Below, piece after piece: positions 12,305 to 26,084 of a stretch of DNA of 64,000 nucleotides. The notes beneath the pieces are model-generated. The model was not told the DNA's origin. It made no database searches and saw only the letters and a program-made list of their open reading frames with translations. A program made the translations under genes and the position numbers. The stretch is from Pithys albifrons albifrons (lineage: Eukaryota; Chordata; Aves; Passeriformes; Thamnophilidae). Every line of letters begins with the position of its first letter. Position 1 is the first letter of the stretch. The DNA lies in NCBI RefSeq assembly GCF_047495875.1, contig NC_092461.1:44595601-44659600 (forward strand). The letters run 5' to 3'.

Positions 12305-15300
12305 ATTTTATATTTCTATTAAAGTTACTTTCACTGGGAAAAAAAAAAAAAGCATGTGCAGTGTTGAGCAGAAGTGCCAAGGTGGATGCCTAAATTATTT
12401 CCAGGTTTTCAGGGCTTTTTGACATAACCTCTGATTTGGTGTCACACAGTTCTGGTGCTACTGTTCATGTTTCATATGGTCACATAATCAAAAAATACGT
12501 TCAGAGATGTATTTGGATAGGAGATGTGCATCAGAGTTCCTTCTCCTCCAAAAATAAACACTAAAAAGAAACAAACTTGTGGTCTCTATCTAAACATTTA
12601 AAACAAACAAACCAAACAACATAGAAGCCATATATATTTAAAGTAGTGTTAAAAATTTTAAGCCATTATAACACTGGACAGATGGTTATGTAAGATAGGT
12701 GTTTAGACTATTTTTAAAATATACTTTTATGGTATTTACAATTATGTAATTGATGATCTTTAAGTGATATTGAAAATTTATTCTACTGCAAAGAGAATGT
12801 AACTAAGTTTGGTCTCTGAATATTTTGATTGTTTTCTCTAAATTTTCAGTTTTATTTTTCAATTGATTCTGAAATGAATTGAAGGATGGGGCATAAAGGA
12901 AGCTTTGGGTTACAATTAAAGTCATGCTATATTATTATTCAATTTACTGGAGAATCTTATTCCTACCTTCCTATTACATTGATATACCTCCACAGGAGTC
13001 TCCTACCTTGCTGGTGTAATCTATTTTCTTGGCTCTTGGCTGTTCAGAGATATGAAAACAATCTAGTCTGACCAGATTTAGCTATCTGTAGCACTATGAC
13101 ATCTCCACTGTTTGTTTTGAGAGAAATGGACATATAAACTCATCTTAAGTCTGAATGAATTGAGCATTCAAATGTCTTTTTCTCTTTATGGACTAGCTTA
13201 GGTGTGTACGACTACACTTTTTTCTGTCATGAGTCCCTCCTCTAAGATTTCTGCAAAGTGAACTCCTCTTTCAGTACTTACTGTCATGTGTATGACGTAT
13301 GAAGTAATGCTTATTTTGCCAAGTATAAAGTATTTACTGGGTAGGGGATTTTTTTGTGTGTGTGATGATCGGGTTGTTTTTATGTACGTACATACATATG
13401 CAGCCCAACACGTAGTTTAATGATGTCATATTTGGGACAAATAAATTTTTATAACTACTCCTTCACAGTGTATTCAGAAACTACTGTTCAATGATAGATC
13501 AACATATAAACCACAGCTAAAAGTAAAATTCTTCTCGTGTAGTGTAAAGCTGCTTCAGAGAACTGGAATTGCTTCCTTTCCTAGTGGTATTTAATAGCCT
13601 AGGCAAAGTGATGCAAATTATTATCACCAGCACACTCTTGTAACTATTTTCAGTTCCACCTTAAATCTTGTGAACTCTTCTTGACTAGATAAACTAAGAA
13701 TATGTCATTCAGGTGTTTGAGAATGAGGAGAAACCAATAAAAACCACAAGGCACTCTTCCATCTTATGATGGTTTCTGAAAATAAAGGACAAACATGTCT
13801 CTAATGAGTCATTAAAACACATCCCAGCACCTGTGATCATGCATTCAAGCCCACTCCCATTTTACTTAGGTGCTGGAAAAATAACAGAGGATATCTTCGG
13901 ATTCATGAGGAGTTACGTTATATTGATCCTCGAAAAGCCAAAAGAAGGTTGCAGCTATACCCCAACATTCATATTTACAGAGAAATAGCATTTTAGAAAG
14001 TTCAGACAATGACAAGAGAGCATTACTGTTTTTTCAGTATAGCTCTGCTGTGAGAAGATACAGTTTTTGGGCCTATGACCTCCACTGGACTTCAGTCAAT
14101 ATGGAGAGAGAGGAGGGCTTCTGCTACTAAGGATTAAAAAAAATGAATCTAGTATTTTGTGCAACAAATAAGTTCTGCTTCTGCAAATAATGTATTTCCC
14201 AGAAACATTATCAGAGTTACATCATATTAATACACAAGGAAGTCTACATTTTGCCTCTCGAGATAGTAGCATCTCTACATTTATAAGAAAATATGGTATC
14301 TTACATCAGAAGTGTAAAAAGTATTTATCAGCACATCCTGTATCTTTCCTAATAACTGTCTTTCTTAGTATGCGGTTTCTTTGGAATCTTGTTCTACTGC
14401 TGTCTGTGGTAATGATTAATTTATTTATAAAAACATATCAATAGTGTTTTTCTGCTTTGGTATTTATTCCTCATGTAAGGGTTCTTTGAATATCTATCGA
14501 TTTTCTGTAAGAAGTTAATGTGTATGAAAAATTCTTTGATGATGTACAGTCTATCTTCTCACATTAACTTCTCCTAGACCTAGTTCCTTTAATCTATGCT
14601 TCATCAGAGGTATTTGTTTGTAGCCAATATAAAACATCCTCTTTCACATAGTTTTTAAATATATGTATTCTATAAAGCCAGTAAATATAACGTACCTGAA
14701 ATTAACCTACACTTGCAATATTTCAGGAGGTTCATTTTAATGTATGGTTCATAGCTCACATTCCAAGTGTATGGGAGATAAGAAACACTTAGTTTAATTA
14801 CTGAAAATGAAAGTTTCTTGTGGTGCTCTTGCCTTATTCTTGATTACATTGCTGATATATGTTAAGTTTGGGGTTTATTCTCTTTATATTAGTTGTTTTC
14901 TTTCAAAGGTACATTGAGACCACAAGGTTTTCCAGTAATAACTGTTTTAATCATGAAACCAGCCCCAAATAAGGACTTTTACAGAAACAGATGATCTGTG
15001 GACTTGGGGGAGAGGTGGGAGCCAGCTACCTTCCATTTCACATTTTCAAAATAACAATTTTTAAGCTGGAAAGATCAGCTGCAGAACCAAAAGCAGAACA
15101 ATAGATGGTATTTTATTTTCTATATTCAAATATCTTTTTTCTTTCTTTTTTTTTCTTTATGGAGAAAGCAGAGGATAAGTAACCACTTTTTCTCAACACA
15201 GAAGAAACCATTGTTTTAAAGCAAACACATTTGTAATTCTTTTCACTTTCCAGGTTCCATAAAAGTGTGCAAATGCTTTACACAATTATATGGTGCATGG

Positions 15301-15546
15301 AAATAAACACTTTTAGCCATACTTTTTTTCTTAGTTATGCAGGAGAAAAATTAATTTATAAATCTCACTTCTTTCCTTTGTCAGGTATGCAAATTGGTCT
15401 CAATATTTATTTTTTTTTAAATTGTTTCCCACAAACGGTACACAACTAAACTTGTTAGGTAGCCAGTAATCTAATTTGTATGTACTTCCATGATAAAATT
15501 TGACAAATGAAATGAAATTTTAGACTGTATTGCCTGATACATGTTT

Positions 15547-15570
15547 TTGTTTGTTTGTTTGTTTGTTTTT
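15547..15570. repeat. (TTTG)n tetranucleotide repeat
   Basis: Five uninterrupted TTTG/GTTT units followed by a T run. No other feature is visible around it. Confidence 0.85.
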
Positions 15571-18500
15571 AACTAGTGAAAAAGGCCATAGATTTTAAAT
15601 CTAGAGGATTTAAATTGTTTCCAGGGAAAGACAACAGCAACAAGTTTTCTATCTGTGAGTGTACTCCTTTTTTGTTACTTTTTTCTAGTGCAAGAGTGAA
15701 GTTTGTGCTGTGTTGTCTGTGTGTTTTCAAAATTATGTATTCCTAATAGAACTGGTTTCTCCAGTCTGCATGGTGAGTTTTTAAATATGGTTCTACTCTA
15801 AAGGCAGTCTTTCTATAAATCTGGCATTGTAGAAGGACGTGTCATTTTGTCAGTAATTTCAAACTAAATTTAGAGTATTTGCAAGGAAATAAATATCCAG
15901 CCTATTAGGTATCAGCTGTAAACTTCTCTGTGAACAGGAGATCTGTTATTTTAATTGAACGTTAGCATCAGGAGCCTGTGCAAACCAAAGCTTATCATCA
16001 TTTACAATTGTACAACCACATATTTTTTTCGAGACACATAAGAGGTTACTTTTTGAATTTTTTTTAAGGTCATTAAGTTGGACATTTTTAACTGATTAAC
16101 TAACTGTAGTTTTAAAAATTCTGGATATGTTTGGTGCCTTCAATTTTAATTACAGAAATTAGAAACTGAAAGTGCTTGACATCTCAGTGAACCAATTCCT
16201 GATTAAATCATAAGGGGGAGTCAGGTAACTTTCTAGCACAAACTAAATAACTGCATCTGTAAATAGATTAAGGGGATAATTAAAAGGATACTTTTGCAAA
16301 AGAATGTGCCATTTTTATAGAATTCCTTTTTGGAATAGAACCACATTTTAAATATATCTATATATATAATTAAATGAAATGGACTAATGTTTACCCTATG
16401 TCTGATTATAGTACATTTCATTATTCTTCACAGGAGTGAAACAATTTGTTTTTGAAGTGCCTTAGGCTGGACATGTTTGCACTGCTTTTTTGTTAAAAGG
16501 TGTCAGTGATGGATTCAGTTTCCAGAATTTAGCAGGAGACATTAGCATAGGTTTTCATTTTCGGTGTTAGATTTTAAACTGTCAACAAATCAGATAAGAT
16601 TTCTTCTTTTATAGAAAGATGTCTTCAAGCATCAGAACCCTTTAAAATTTACTAAGTCAGAACAATAAAGCAAAACAGACTTCTGTTCCATTATTATAAC
16701 ATCATGTATTGCCATATTCAACTTCTCTGTAAACTGCATCACCTAAATAGTTATGAAGGCATTTCTGGTTTATTTCAAAACTTTGTATCAGGATATTTAA
16801 AACCTAATATTCTTTTCATGTGTATTAGGTAAAGTAGAGTGACTATACAACAAAAAGTATTACTAAGATAATGACAGTAGTGTTTATAAAGCACATCACT
16901 GAGGTCTCTTTCTGACAGCCCATCTGTAATTTTGTAGTTACAATCAAGAATAATATAATGAATGACAAATTATATTGTGCCTCTAACATTTATTTTGCAC
17001 TAGTCATTACATTTTCTTCTATATAATTGTAATAGAAATTCCATATTTATACTGAACTACAAGACTCATGATATCAGAAGCTGATTGTTACGAAATTTGT
17101 GAAGAAATTTATGAATATATTTTGAAGGTCTTTATAAAATTTCATATGTTATGATATTTTATGTAAAGCTGAAACCTTCTTTATCTTTCTTATTGATTAT
17201 GCAGAATAGATTATCTATATGAGTCAATAAGAAGTGAAGATGAATCTTAGTGATCTGTAACTTCAGTGATAATAATCTTGACATAAATAGATAACTAAGA
17301 TTTTATGGTGTAATCTAGTATTGGTTAGGTACTAGTCACTTTGGTAGCTGAGGAACTGAAGAGACAGTATTTCATAAGACGGTTATGTATTTGGCTCTTG
17401 ACTAGTTAATTTTCTCAGTGTATTCTCAGCTTAGTTTGTACTTGTGTTACAGTGTCAGATAAGAACCTTTAAAAAAACCCCAAAGTGTCCATCATTCAAC
17501 TATTAGTGAACATAAGATAGGGATGAGTGACCTATTTTACATTATATCTTGTGTTAGCAATGTCTTAAGGAATTTTCATCTAGCATTCTCATCTATATGT
17601 CCTTTGATTATTTTACATCTTTTTTTTCAATGTATCAGTTATATAACATTCAATGCGAATGCATAGGTGATTTGCCCAGAGGAAAGACAGAATGGTGATA
17701 TTTGATATGATGATACACTTTGAAACAAGCATGCATCAACTTCCTTTTAGAAGTTTTGAATTAATAAATGAATTCACTGGGGGATCCAATTCAGCTGGGA
17801 TTAGAACTATGAAATTTCATGCTCCCAGTTTCTTGACCAGACCATGAATGAGTACTTCCCCTAGACGTCTTTAATTGACTACAGGAAACTGTTTCGTTGT
17901 GTATTTCATATGAGCATCTGGGGTGCAAAACAGATGTCTGTGGAATTACATGGAGCTGTAGACTGAAAAGTCAAGCATTATGTCTGTAAAAGTAACATCA
18001 GCACAAACCCCATAAAATATGCAGTTAATTTTCAATAAATGCTTAACAGAAATCAGATTGGTTTTAAAATTGTGTAAATGTTTTTTAGAATTGGAATAAA
18101 ATCAGAAATTTGTTTACCGACTTCTACCCATAACATTTTAGTCTGTATTTTTATTGTAGTATATGTTTTTATTTTTTAAATTTAATTATTTTCTTAATTT
18201 TCTTTAACATGAACCTTTATATTTTTATTTCTCAATATTAACAAATCCATATCTTATAATTTAAAAATCTATTTTTTAGAGTATTTCTAGGAAGGAAACT
18301 GTATACAGAAGATATCAAAAACAGTAGGATTTTCAAGCTTACATTTTTGGTAGAAATTTAAAAGTGTAATAGTTCTTGAGCCTTGAAATCCAGTAGAATA
18401 TTCTTTTTTATATTTATATTTGCTTCATTACCTGTGTATGGGGAAAAATAAAGCACAAAAATAAAATAGTTATTTGAAATATTTAAACATGAATTATAAT

Positions 18501-19107
18501 AAATAGATGTGTTTAAATAATATTTTTACTTTTCTTATAGTAAAGGGTTTCTTCTGTGTGCATGATATATGATGCATGGTCAAATGGCAACATTGCAATC
18601 TGGAATGTTATTATCAGGCATCATGAATAAGTTCCTAACTATAGTTTTAATATCTATTTAATGTCAGAAAAGTTTTAATGTTTTCTCTCTACTTATGATG
18701 GTTCTGGATTTCTCATGTCTTATAATGAAGCACCCAGATATTTCAAAGAGCAAATTAGTCATGCTTATCCAACAAGATAGCCTTGTGACACGCAGTTTAT
18801 GGAGCTATAGTTATCAGACAGATATATATATTCCACCACTAGCATGAACTGGGGTTTTTATAGCTAATTTGCATTCATCACATGTATAAGTAGTGAGGGA
18901 GAAAAAGGCTGAAACCTGAACCAGGAGGAAGAGTCTTCCTGGCCCAAAAGTCCCCTGAACACACGGATCCAGATGAACCGACTGTCTTGGTTTGCTACGA
19001 GAGCAACCTCAAACATGTTACAGTATTTTGGGACAGAGGAGAGTAAATACTGTGGATCCAGCCAACAAGGGTTGAGCTTGATAGATTTTTACAGCAGTGT
19101 GTTGATG

Positions 19108-19196
19108 TGAGATTTTTGGGTTTTGTTGGTTGGTGGGGTTTTTTTGGTTTTTTTTTTGGTTTTTTTTTGTTTTGTTTTTGTTTTTGTTTTTTTTAA
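19108..19196. repeat. G/T-only low-complexity tract
   Basis: The + strand here is almost entirely T with short G runs (GGTTGGTGGGG, then T-runs broken by GG or G). It is strand-asymmetric, with essentially no C, and resembles a degenerate poly(A) tail of a minus-strand retroposed copy. The preceding 18905-19090 is more GC-balanced than its surroundings and contains 'tgtcttggtttg' at about 18984, which looks like the start of an avian LTR, but I could not define an element. Confidence 0.7.
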
Positions 19197-19816
19197 AGCC
19201 TATGCAACATTTGCATTTAGCCTTTGGCTTCCTCACAGTTACTAAACCAATTCTTCTCTTTCTGTATGTGTAAGAAGACAAATTTCAAGGAAGGGAAAAC
19301 TCACAAGTACTCTGAATTAGGCTCTACTTCATTAAAAGCTGAAATTTAATGAACATTCTTTAGAAGCGTAGTTAGAATATACATTTTTTATCTATGTACA
19401 ATGTAGTGTGGTTGCCCTAATTATATGAAAACTTTTTCCTTAAAGGAAACTAAAAATCTAATACAGTAAATCCATTGGTCTAGTACCTCAGTAAAAGATG
19501 AATAAAGGTTAAAATCTTTATGCTTAGTCTAAATCTCTTGTCTTCATGTATTTTTTACATGATATCAACTTGTTTGTTTGGTTTGGGTTTTGTTTCTTTT
19601 TTTTTAATATTCTATCAGGCCATGAATTTACCAAGTAATAGCAGACTAACCTCTTCAGCTAATTTGTTTAGTTGTTTTTAGGAAATCTGCTACCGCCTGG
19701 TTCAATAAACTTCAAAAATTAAATACAAAAATTAATAGAGTTATTTTGACCTAAAATTATTTTTGTAAGATAGAATTGTGGAAGCTGTAAAAATTACAAC
19801 AAAGTATATAATGCAA

Positions 19817-19837
19817 GGGGTGGGGGGAGGGGGAGGG
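19817..19837 (+). other. G-quadruplex motif
   Basis: Four G runs of 4, 6, 5 and 3 bases are separated by single T or A bases. This fits the canonical G3+ rule with 1-nt loops. It lies about 730 bases upstream of the exon at 20564, on the non-template strand, so it could also form in the pre-mRNA. Function is unknown. Confidence 0.85.
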
Positions 19838-20442
19838 AGTATTTGAAGAAGTAATTGAATATACTGAGGGATATGTTGAGAGTTAGATTGCTATATATAA
19901 ATTTCTGGAAAAACAGAGAATGATTCACAGGAAGTTTCTCTCTGAAGATCCGTTTTAGTTTATCGTAAGATAAATGTATGCAAATCAAACTGGCATTTTG
20001 AGTTTACCTCCAGATCACCACATTTTGGGAATATATACATTTTCAATACTGATTAAGGATAATTCTCTCAGCAGGAGCTTATGCATTCAAGTTTTATTAT
20101 AATTCAAGGAGAAAAGGTCATCTCTTAGTGGAGAGGACATTTATGAGTCTATGTTGAGAATAAAATCTTGCATCCCTAAACCTGATGAACACTTCTTTAA
20201 AGGCTAATATTTCTAAAGGAATTGTAATAAAAACAATAGTAATAAAATTCCAAATAATATTACAAACAAGCAAAATGGCTGATTAATACATCTTATAAAA
20301 AACTTCTGTTTTGTTTTTTTTTTAAATATCACAAAGTACACGCTTTGCTTATTATAGGGAGGACAAACTTACATATTGAAATTAGAGTTTATATTGGTGA
20401 TCATATTCTGTAAAAAATCTGTTTTAAAAGACCTAAAATTGA

Positions 20443-20652
<210 letters not shown>

Positions 20653-22229
20653 TAAAAAATAAACCCTACTATTGTATCATTTCTCTAATACTGATCTTAG
20701 AAAATGTATCTGCTAAAAATGTATTACTGTTGTTGAGTACTTTTCCAAAACTGACCTCGGTAAAAAGTGAACTAGAATTCTGTGTAAATTTATGTCATGC
20801 AGAATAGCCTGTATTTAGCATGCAAAGAAGATATTATATCTCCTTGGAAGAGAGCATATATCTCTGATAATCTGGCAAAAATAGGATTGAAGGTAAGTTT
20901 AAGTAATTTTCTCATGTAAATACTGCATTAGATTTACGAATATTGAACATACATGTGGTAGTACTGGAGATTTTTGGGAAGGACATAACAAAACTGAATG
21001 CAACAAAAGAAGAACAATAAAACCTCGGAGAAGACTCTGAGAGAAGACTTTAACAGACAATACTGCATTTTCTACAGTGTGTTTTTCAGGAATCCAGAAC
21101 TTTAATCCATGCAGATATATTCCCCTAGTAGCCCTCAGAGTGGCTTAGCACCCTTAATGTTTACTACTTTTTTATTACTTTTTAATATGTTCTCCTGTAT
21201 TCTCAGTTATCTTTCAAATTCCTTATCTTGTAAGGAAAAAAAGTTTTCAATACTCTTTCAAAACATTCTATTGTTTTTTTCTCAGTGAACAAATACAACT
21301 CTAATTTCAACATCAACAGTGTTTGATGAGTAGAGAGACACATACATAATCACTTTTTGAAAATATTTTGAATTCATTTTAATCTCTTCTATCTGAGTTT
21401 CTGACTTGCTTCCTTTTCAATTGTTGAACAAATATGTTAGCAATCATATTATTTTATATTTAATACATAGACACTTTAGACTGTATAAAAAGAATAAATC
21501 TAAAGCTATTTTCTTGTTTCACACTATATGCTAATTTCACATTATCATTATGTTTACGAATCTCTTTAAAACACCTAAGTGAGAAAAGGAATAAGGAAGT
21601 GAGAAGGAGATTGATAATTTTTTAATTAATTTATGACATTCAGGTTTGCTATTACATATTTTGTATTTTACATATCACACAGCACACTTCCATATATTTG
21701 AAGATAACTGTTAGAGTAATCTGGAAGATGTGCAAAATTATCATGAAATAATAATTCTTTCTTTTCTCCTCATAATCAAGAAAAAACATAAAATCGACAA
21801 TGACATCCTGAGTAAATGTGCTAGCTATCAGTCAGTTATAATTTCTTAGTTAGTTATTATAGTCTCCCATTTATTTAGTTTTGAGAAAAGGAAAAGTTCA
21901 ATGTACATCCGAGAAAGCTTTATAAGAAATTTTATAAAAATGTAATTTCTGATGTTAAATGGCAAAATTAAAAAGCTCGATATTGTCAGAGAAATAAAAA
22001 TTAATTAACTGTATTTAACTGTCAAGCTTTCTAGAATCATTACTCAGGCCAGTGTTTTGTATTTTAACTTCAAATATATGGCTTGAGAATGAAAGCCTTT
22101 GTCTGAGAAATTTCCAGTCCTTTTCTATTGCTTTCTCTGCCTGTGATCACTGAAAGACCTACTTGCCATGATTTTTCTAGTTGAACTTGTGTGAGGGGCA
22201 GTACCTCAAAGAAGTTGGTGAACTGGTGT

Positions 22230-22737
22230 GGCCTCATGTTGAGTACATTGTGCAGTTTGGGCACCACCATGTAAGAAAGATATTAAGTTATTAGAGTGTA
22301 CAAAGGAGGAAAACAAAGATGTTGAAGGGCCTTGAGGGGAAGCCATATGAGTAGCGGCTGAGTTCACTTGGTCTGTTCAGCCTGGAGAAGAGAGGGCTGA
22401 GGGAACACCTCATTGCATTTACAGCTTCCTTGTAATGGGAATGGGAGAGGCAGGCACTGATCTCTTCTCTGTGGTGACCAGTGACAGAACCCAAGGGAAT
22501 GGTCTGAAGTTGTTTCAGGGGAGGTTTAGGTTGTATATTAGAAAGAGATTCTTTTCCCAGAGGGTGTTTGGGCGCTGGAACAGACCATGTGCCTGAGGGT
22601 ATCTTACAAACACTTCTTGAACTCCATCAGACATGGTGTGACTCTGGGCCATGGTCCTGTGCAGAGTTAAGACTTGGACTCGATGATTCTTGTGAGTCTC
22701 TTCCAACTTGGCATATTCTGTGATTCTGTGATCATGG
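22230..22737 (+). mobile_element. CR1 LINE, 5'-truncated 3' portion
   Basis: Clear CR1 text throughout: 'gtggcctcatgttgagtac', 'cagtttgggcaccaccatg', 'aagccatatgagtagcggctgag', 'cttggtctgttcagcctggagaagag', 'gatctcttctctgtggtgacc' and 'ggggaggtttaggttg'. It ends in 'ttctgtgattctgtgat'. The same subfamily wording recurs at 35968-36403. Open frames on the minus strand here are shadows of the repeat. Confidence 0.95.
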
Positions 22738-25700
22738 CCTTATCTTTATTTTTAGACCAAACTGTTAGGATTTAATTTAACATTACTTTTCACTATACAC
22801 TGTGATGATGTGACTATCAGACTTTCCTATTTCAAATTAATTTATGAGAAAATGAAAGGAAAAGGCATTCAAATTACTGAACAATAGTATACAAGATATA
22901 CAAGTATCAGAGTCAATATATTTTCTAGTGTTTCTTTTCCCTAAGTTCTGGGTAATCATGGTGACTTTTTTCTCTCTTTGAAAAAAAAAAAAAAAGAAAT
23001 CTTCAAATTATCTGTGAGGGTAGATTGGCTTTTCTATCAACTCCCATGAATGTGACACTTAATGCTTATATGTATAGCACAATGATAAATCCAATCTCAA
23101 TATAATGGAAAAAAAATAACTAGAATATTTCTAATATTAGTGAAAGAACATGGCTTACACATGCAGTATACACTGGATGTGAAAAGAGTGATAGTCAAAA
23201 GATGTGTTCAGTTTAATGAATTTTTTGGTGAACAGAAGATACAGCAGATATATTATTATGCTCTCAGTCTTACAAGGTATAATTCTTGGTAGTAGGAATG
23301 TTTATTTCGGCGAGGAAGTAGTTTTCACCTTCCACCAAAAAATGTGTTTTCAGATCAAACTGCTCTGCCTTTTTCTCTCTTTTTTTTAATTGATCTTTAT
23401 TTTGATTATTTTTTGACACTAGTATGGAACTAACTTTTTTACAAGTAAGTAACAAAACAAAACCAACTACAAGCCCCCAACAAATTAGCACTTAATTGCT
23501 CCTCTCATTATTAAGGGAAGATTCTAGAAGCAAGTCTAAAATCTTCTTGATTTTAAGGGAAGCCTTGCTTCAAGGTTTCTCTAACAGGTTGCAGACCAGT
23601 AATAGTTTCTGAAAGCACAGGCTTCTCAACAGCCTCAATGTCACCTCAAATTTATCCTCAAATGCTGTCCCCAACTAAATTCTTGCAACTAAATATTTGA
23701 ATTTTACTGGTTTTGTTTCTTTCAAGATAAAACCAATCTGTTCTGGGTAGTCTTCTTTGAATCAATCCCATTTAGGGCAATATCTCCTTAATAGGCAGGT
23801 GTATTCTGAGTCTAGCACTCAGAAACAACCCAGAAAAGAGCAGTTTACTTTGAAAAGATTCTTTCTAGCATTTTGTGGTAGCCTCTCTTTATCATACAAG
23901 GACATTGTATTTGGAAATAATGAGAAGAGATACACACACACCTGTGCACAATTTCTTGATATTTTATTGACAGGTCTTGAAAAAGGCAACAATTACTCTT
24001 TTGGTTGTATTCCTCTTACACATATTAGGGATAAATAAGGTGGCTTCCTAGCTAAGGCTTGTTAAATGTCTTATGAATGTGAATGATGAGGTTTTTACTT
24101 GTAAAGAACAGCATTTCTGCACATTAGTAAAGCATGCATACTTATGTCAAATTGGAAACATACCTTGAAAAAAGATCTTACAGGCAACAAAGGCAGACTT
24201 ATTGCAATTCTGTTTTAATTCTGGTTTCAATTCTCTCCACTATCATAATGGTTGTCCAATTGCTTCATAAGCTTCTAAAGTAAGAATGTTGGAAATTCTT
24301 TAAAATAAATAAATAATATATTTACATTTGTTTAAAAACATCCAGTACTATAGAAAGTCTTTTACAGGTCATCTTATATCTGACAGAAAAAATAGGACTC
24401 TCTCACCTTTCCCTTCTTGAAGTCACTCTCTCTTGTAATGAAGGAAATAGCTTTACTTTAAACTTGTCTTTTTTTTTTTTCCTTTCTGAGAAGGAAATGA
24501 AAATTCCAATTACAGTAGCTTCATTTTAAAACACAGTATTTGGAAGGAGGTTTCAGTTCTATCTTTATTAAGACCAGTCAAAATCTAGTTTCAGTACAAT
24601 TTAATCTGCTTTAGAGAAAATCATGCTTTTATCACTTCTCTTTAGCTTTCTTCAAATGTGAATGTGTAGCTTTGGAAGAATTTTTCTGCAATTTCACTCC
24701 TGTTTTGATTATAAACACTACCTGCTCTCAGCACAATCATTTGTTCTTACGTGGTTCTTACACAGACTTAGAAAACCTGTAATGCAAACTGTAAGACAAA
24801 CTGCAATCTTTCATTAAAATCTTTGGGACCTGGATCTACCTTTTGGATATTTTTTCCAATATGAAAAGTCTCATGAAAATATTTAATGTGAAAATTCCCC
24901 ATGGCTATATTTTGAAGTTTTAAAGGCTTTGTTTCTGATGTCAGATGCCCATTAAAGCATAACAGGTTTTGCAAGTTGAAATAAAGTCAAAAAGACTTAC
25001 TCATAGCTGCCAGCTTTTTCTGTACTGAGAAAAAATATTTTACCTCAGAACTAAAACTTCCCTTCCTTGGAAGTTTCTTAAAATTTTAGATGTACTGGTG
25101 AGTATTCTGCTAGAATTTCTGATTTTACTTTACATGTTATACAGTAAAATACACATCTTTTCTACATGTGTCAAATTTTAGAATCAATGCCACTATGGAA
25201 AATATAAGAAGTATGTAATAGATAAAGAGAAAATGTTTTCATAAGTGTTGCTTTTTTAATTTTGAGGGTTCAAAGGAGCTTTTTTTTTCTCCCCCAGTGG
25301 AATAAACATATCCAGACTAAATTATACTTGGACAGGCGATTATTAGGAGGCAAACATCAACATCCCAAAGTTCTGTCTTAGTGAAATGAATGAATGATCC
25401 CATCTAAATCCTCTACCTCTGTAGTACGGTCCAACTAGTATTTAAAGATGAGATTCTGATCAAACTTGGATCATAACAAAGCAGTGGATGCTGTTAGACA
25501 GCCACAAAAATGCTATTGTAATCTTTAAAATGCATATTCTATTGAGAGAATGAAGAATATGAAGTTTGTATTAAGGACAATTTATTTTACCAATGGGATG
25601 ACTTACACTGTAACTAAGGATATCTTCTTTCATTTTATATTATAAATAATTTTATATAGTTATTTTCTTCAGAAGAACGACCTTGAGGTGATACATTGAT

Positions 25701-26084
25701 TGACTGGACTGGCTAGTAATTTCACACTTAATTTTCCTTAAATCTTCTCCGACTCACATACTCTTCTCTGCAGATATGCAAGGTGAGCTTTTAGACTCTG
25801 ACACTTCAAGTCAAACATTGTGAAAATTTAACAAAACCTGATTTGTGGCATGAGATATGAGGTTAATTTCTAGGTGATCAGTGCATGTATGACTTTTCAA
25901 CAGTTAAGCAGTTCCTTTGTGAAGCACAAGTGTCTGACCGTACAAGCTTTGAGAGAAAGATTGAAGATTCCACAAGAGTCTGAATATGCTGTTCAAGTTG
26001 TGCCCTGCTTTATTGAAAGATGTTTCTTATAAAGTAAAATCTGAATCTTCTCCACTGTCCCTTGTATATTATCTGCCACATTAA

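Noticed and set aside
18905..19090. Possible LTR start TGTCTTGGTTTG
   Set aside because: No second terminus, target duplication or internal signals could be found, so it is only mentioned under the neighbouring tract.
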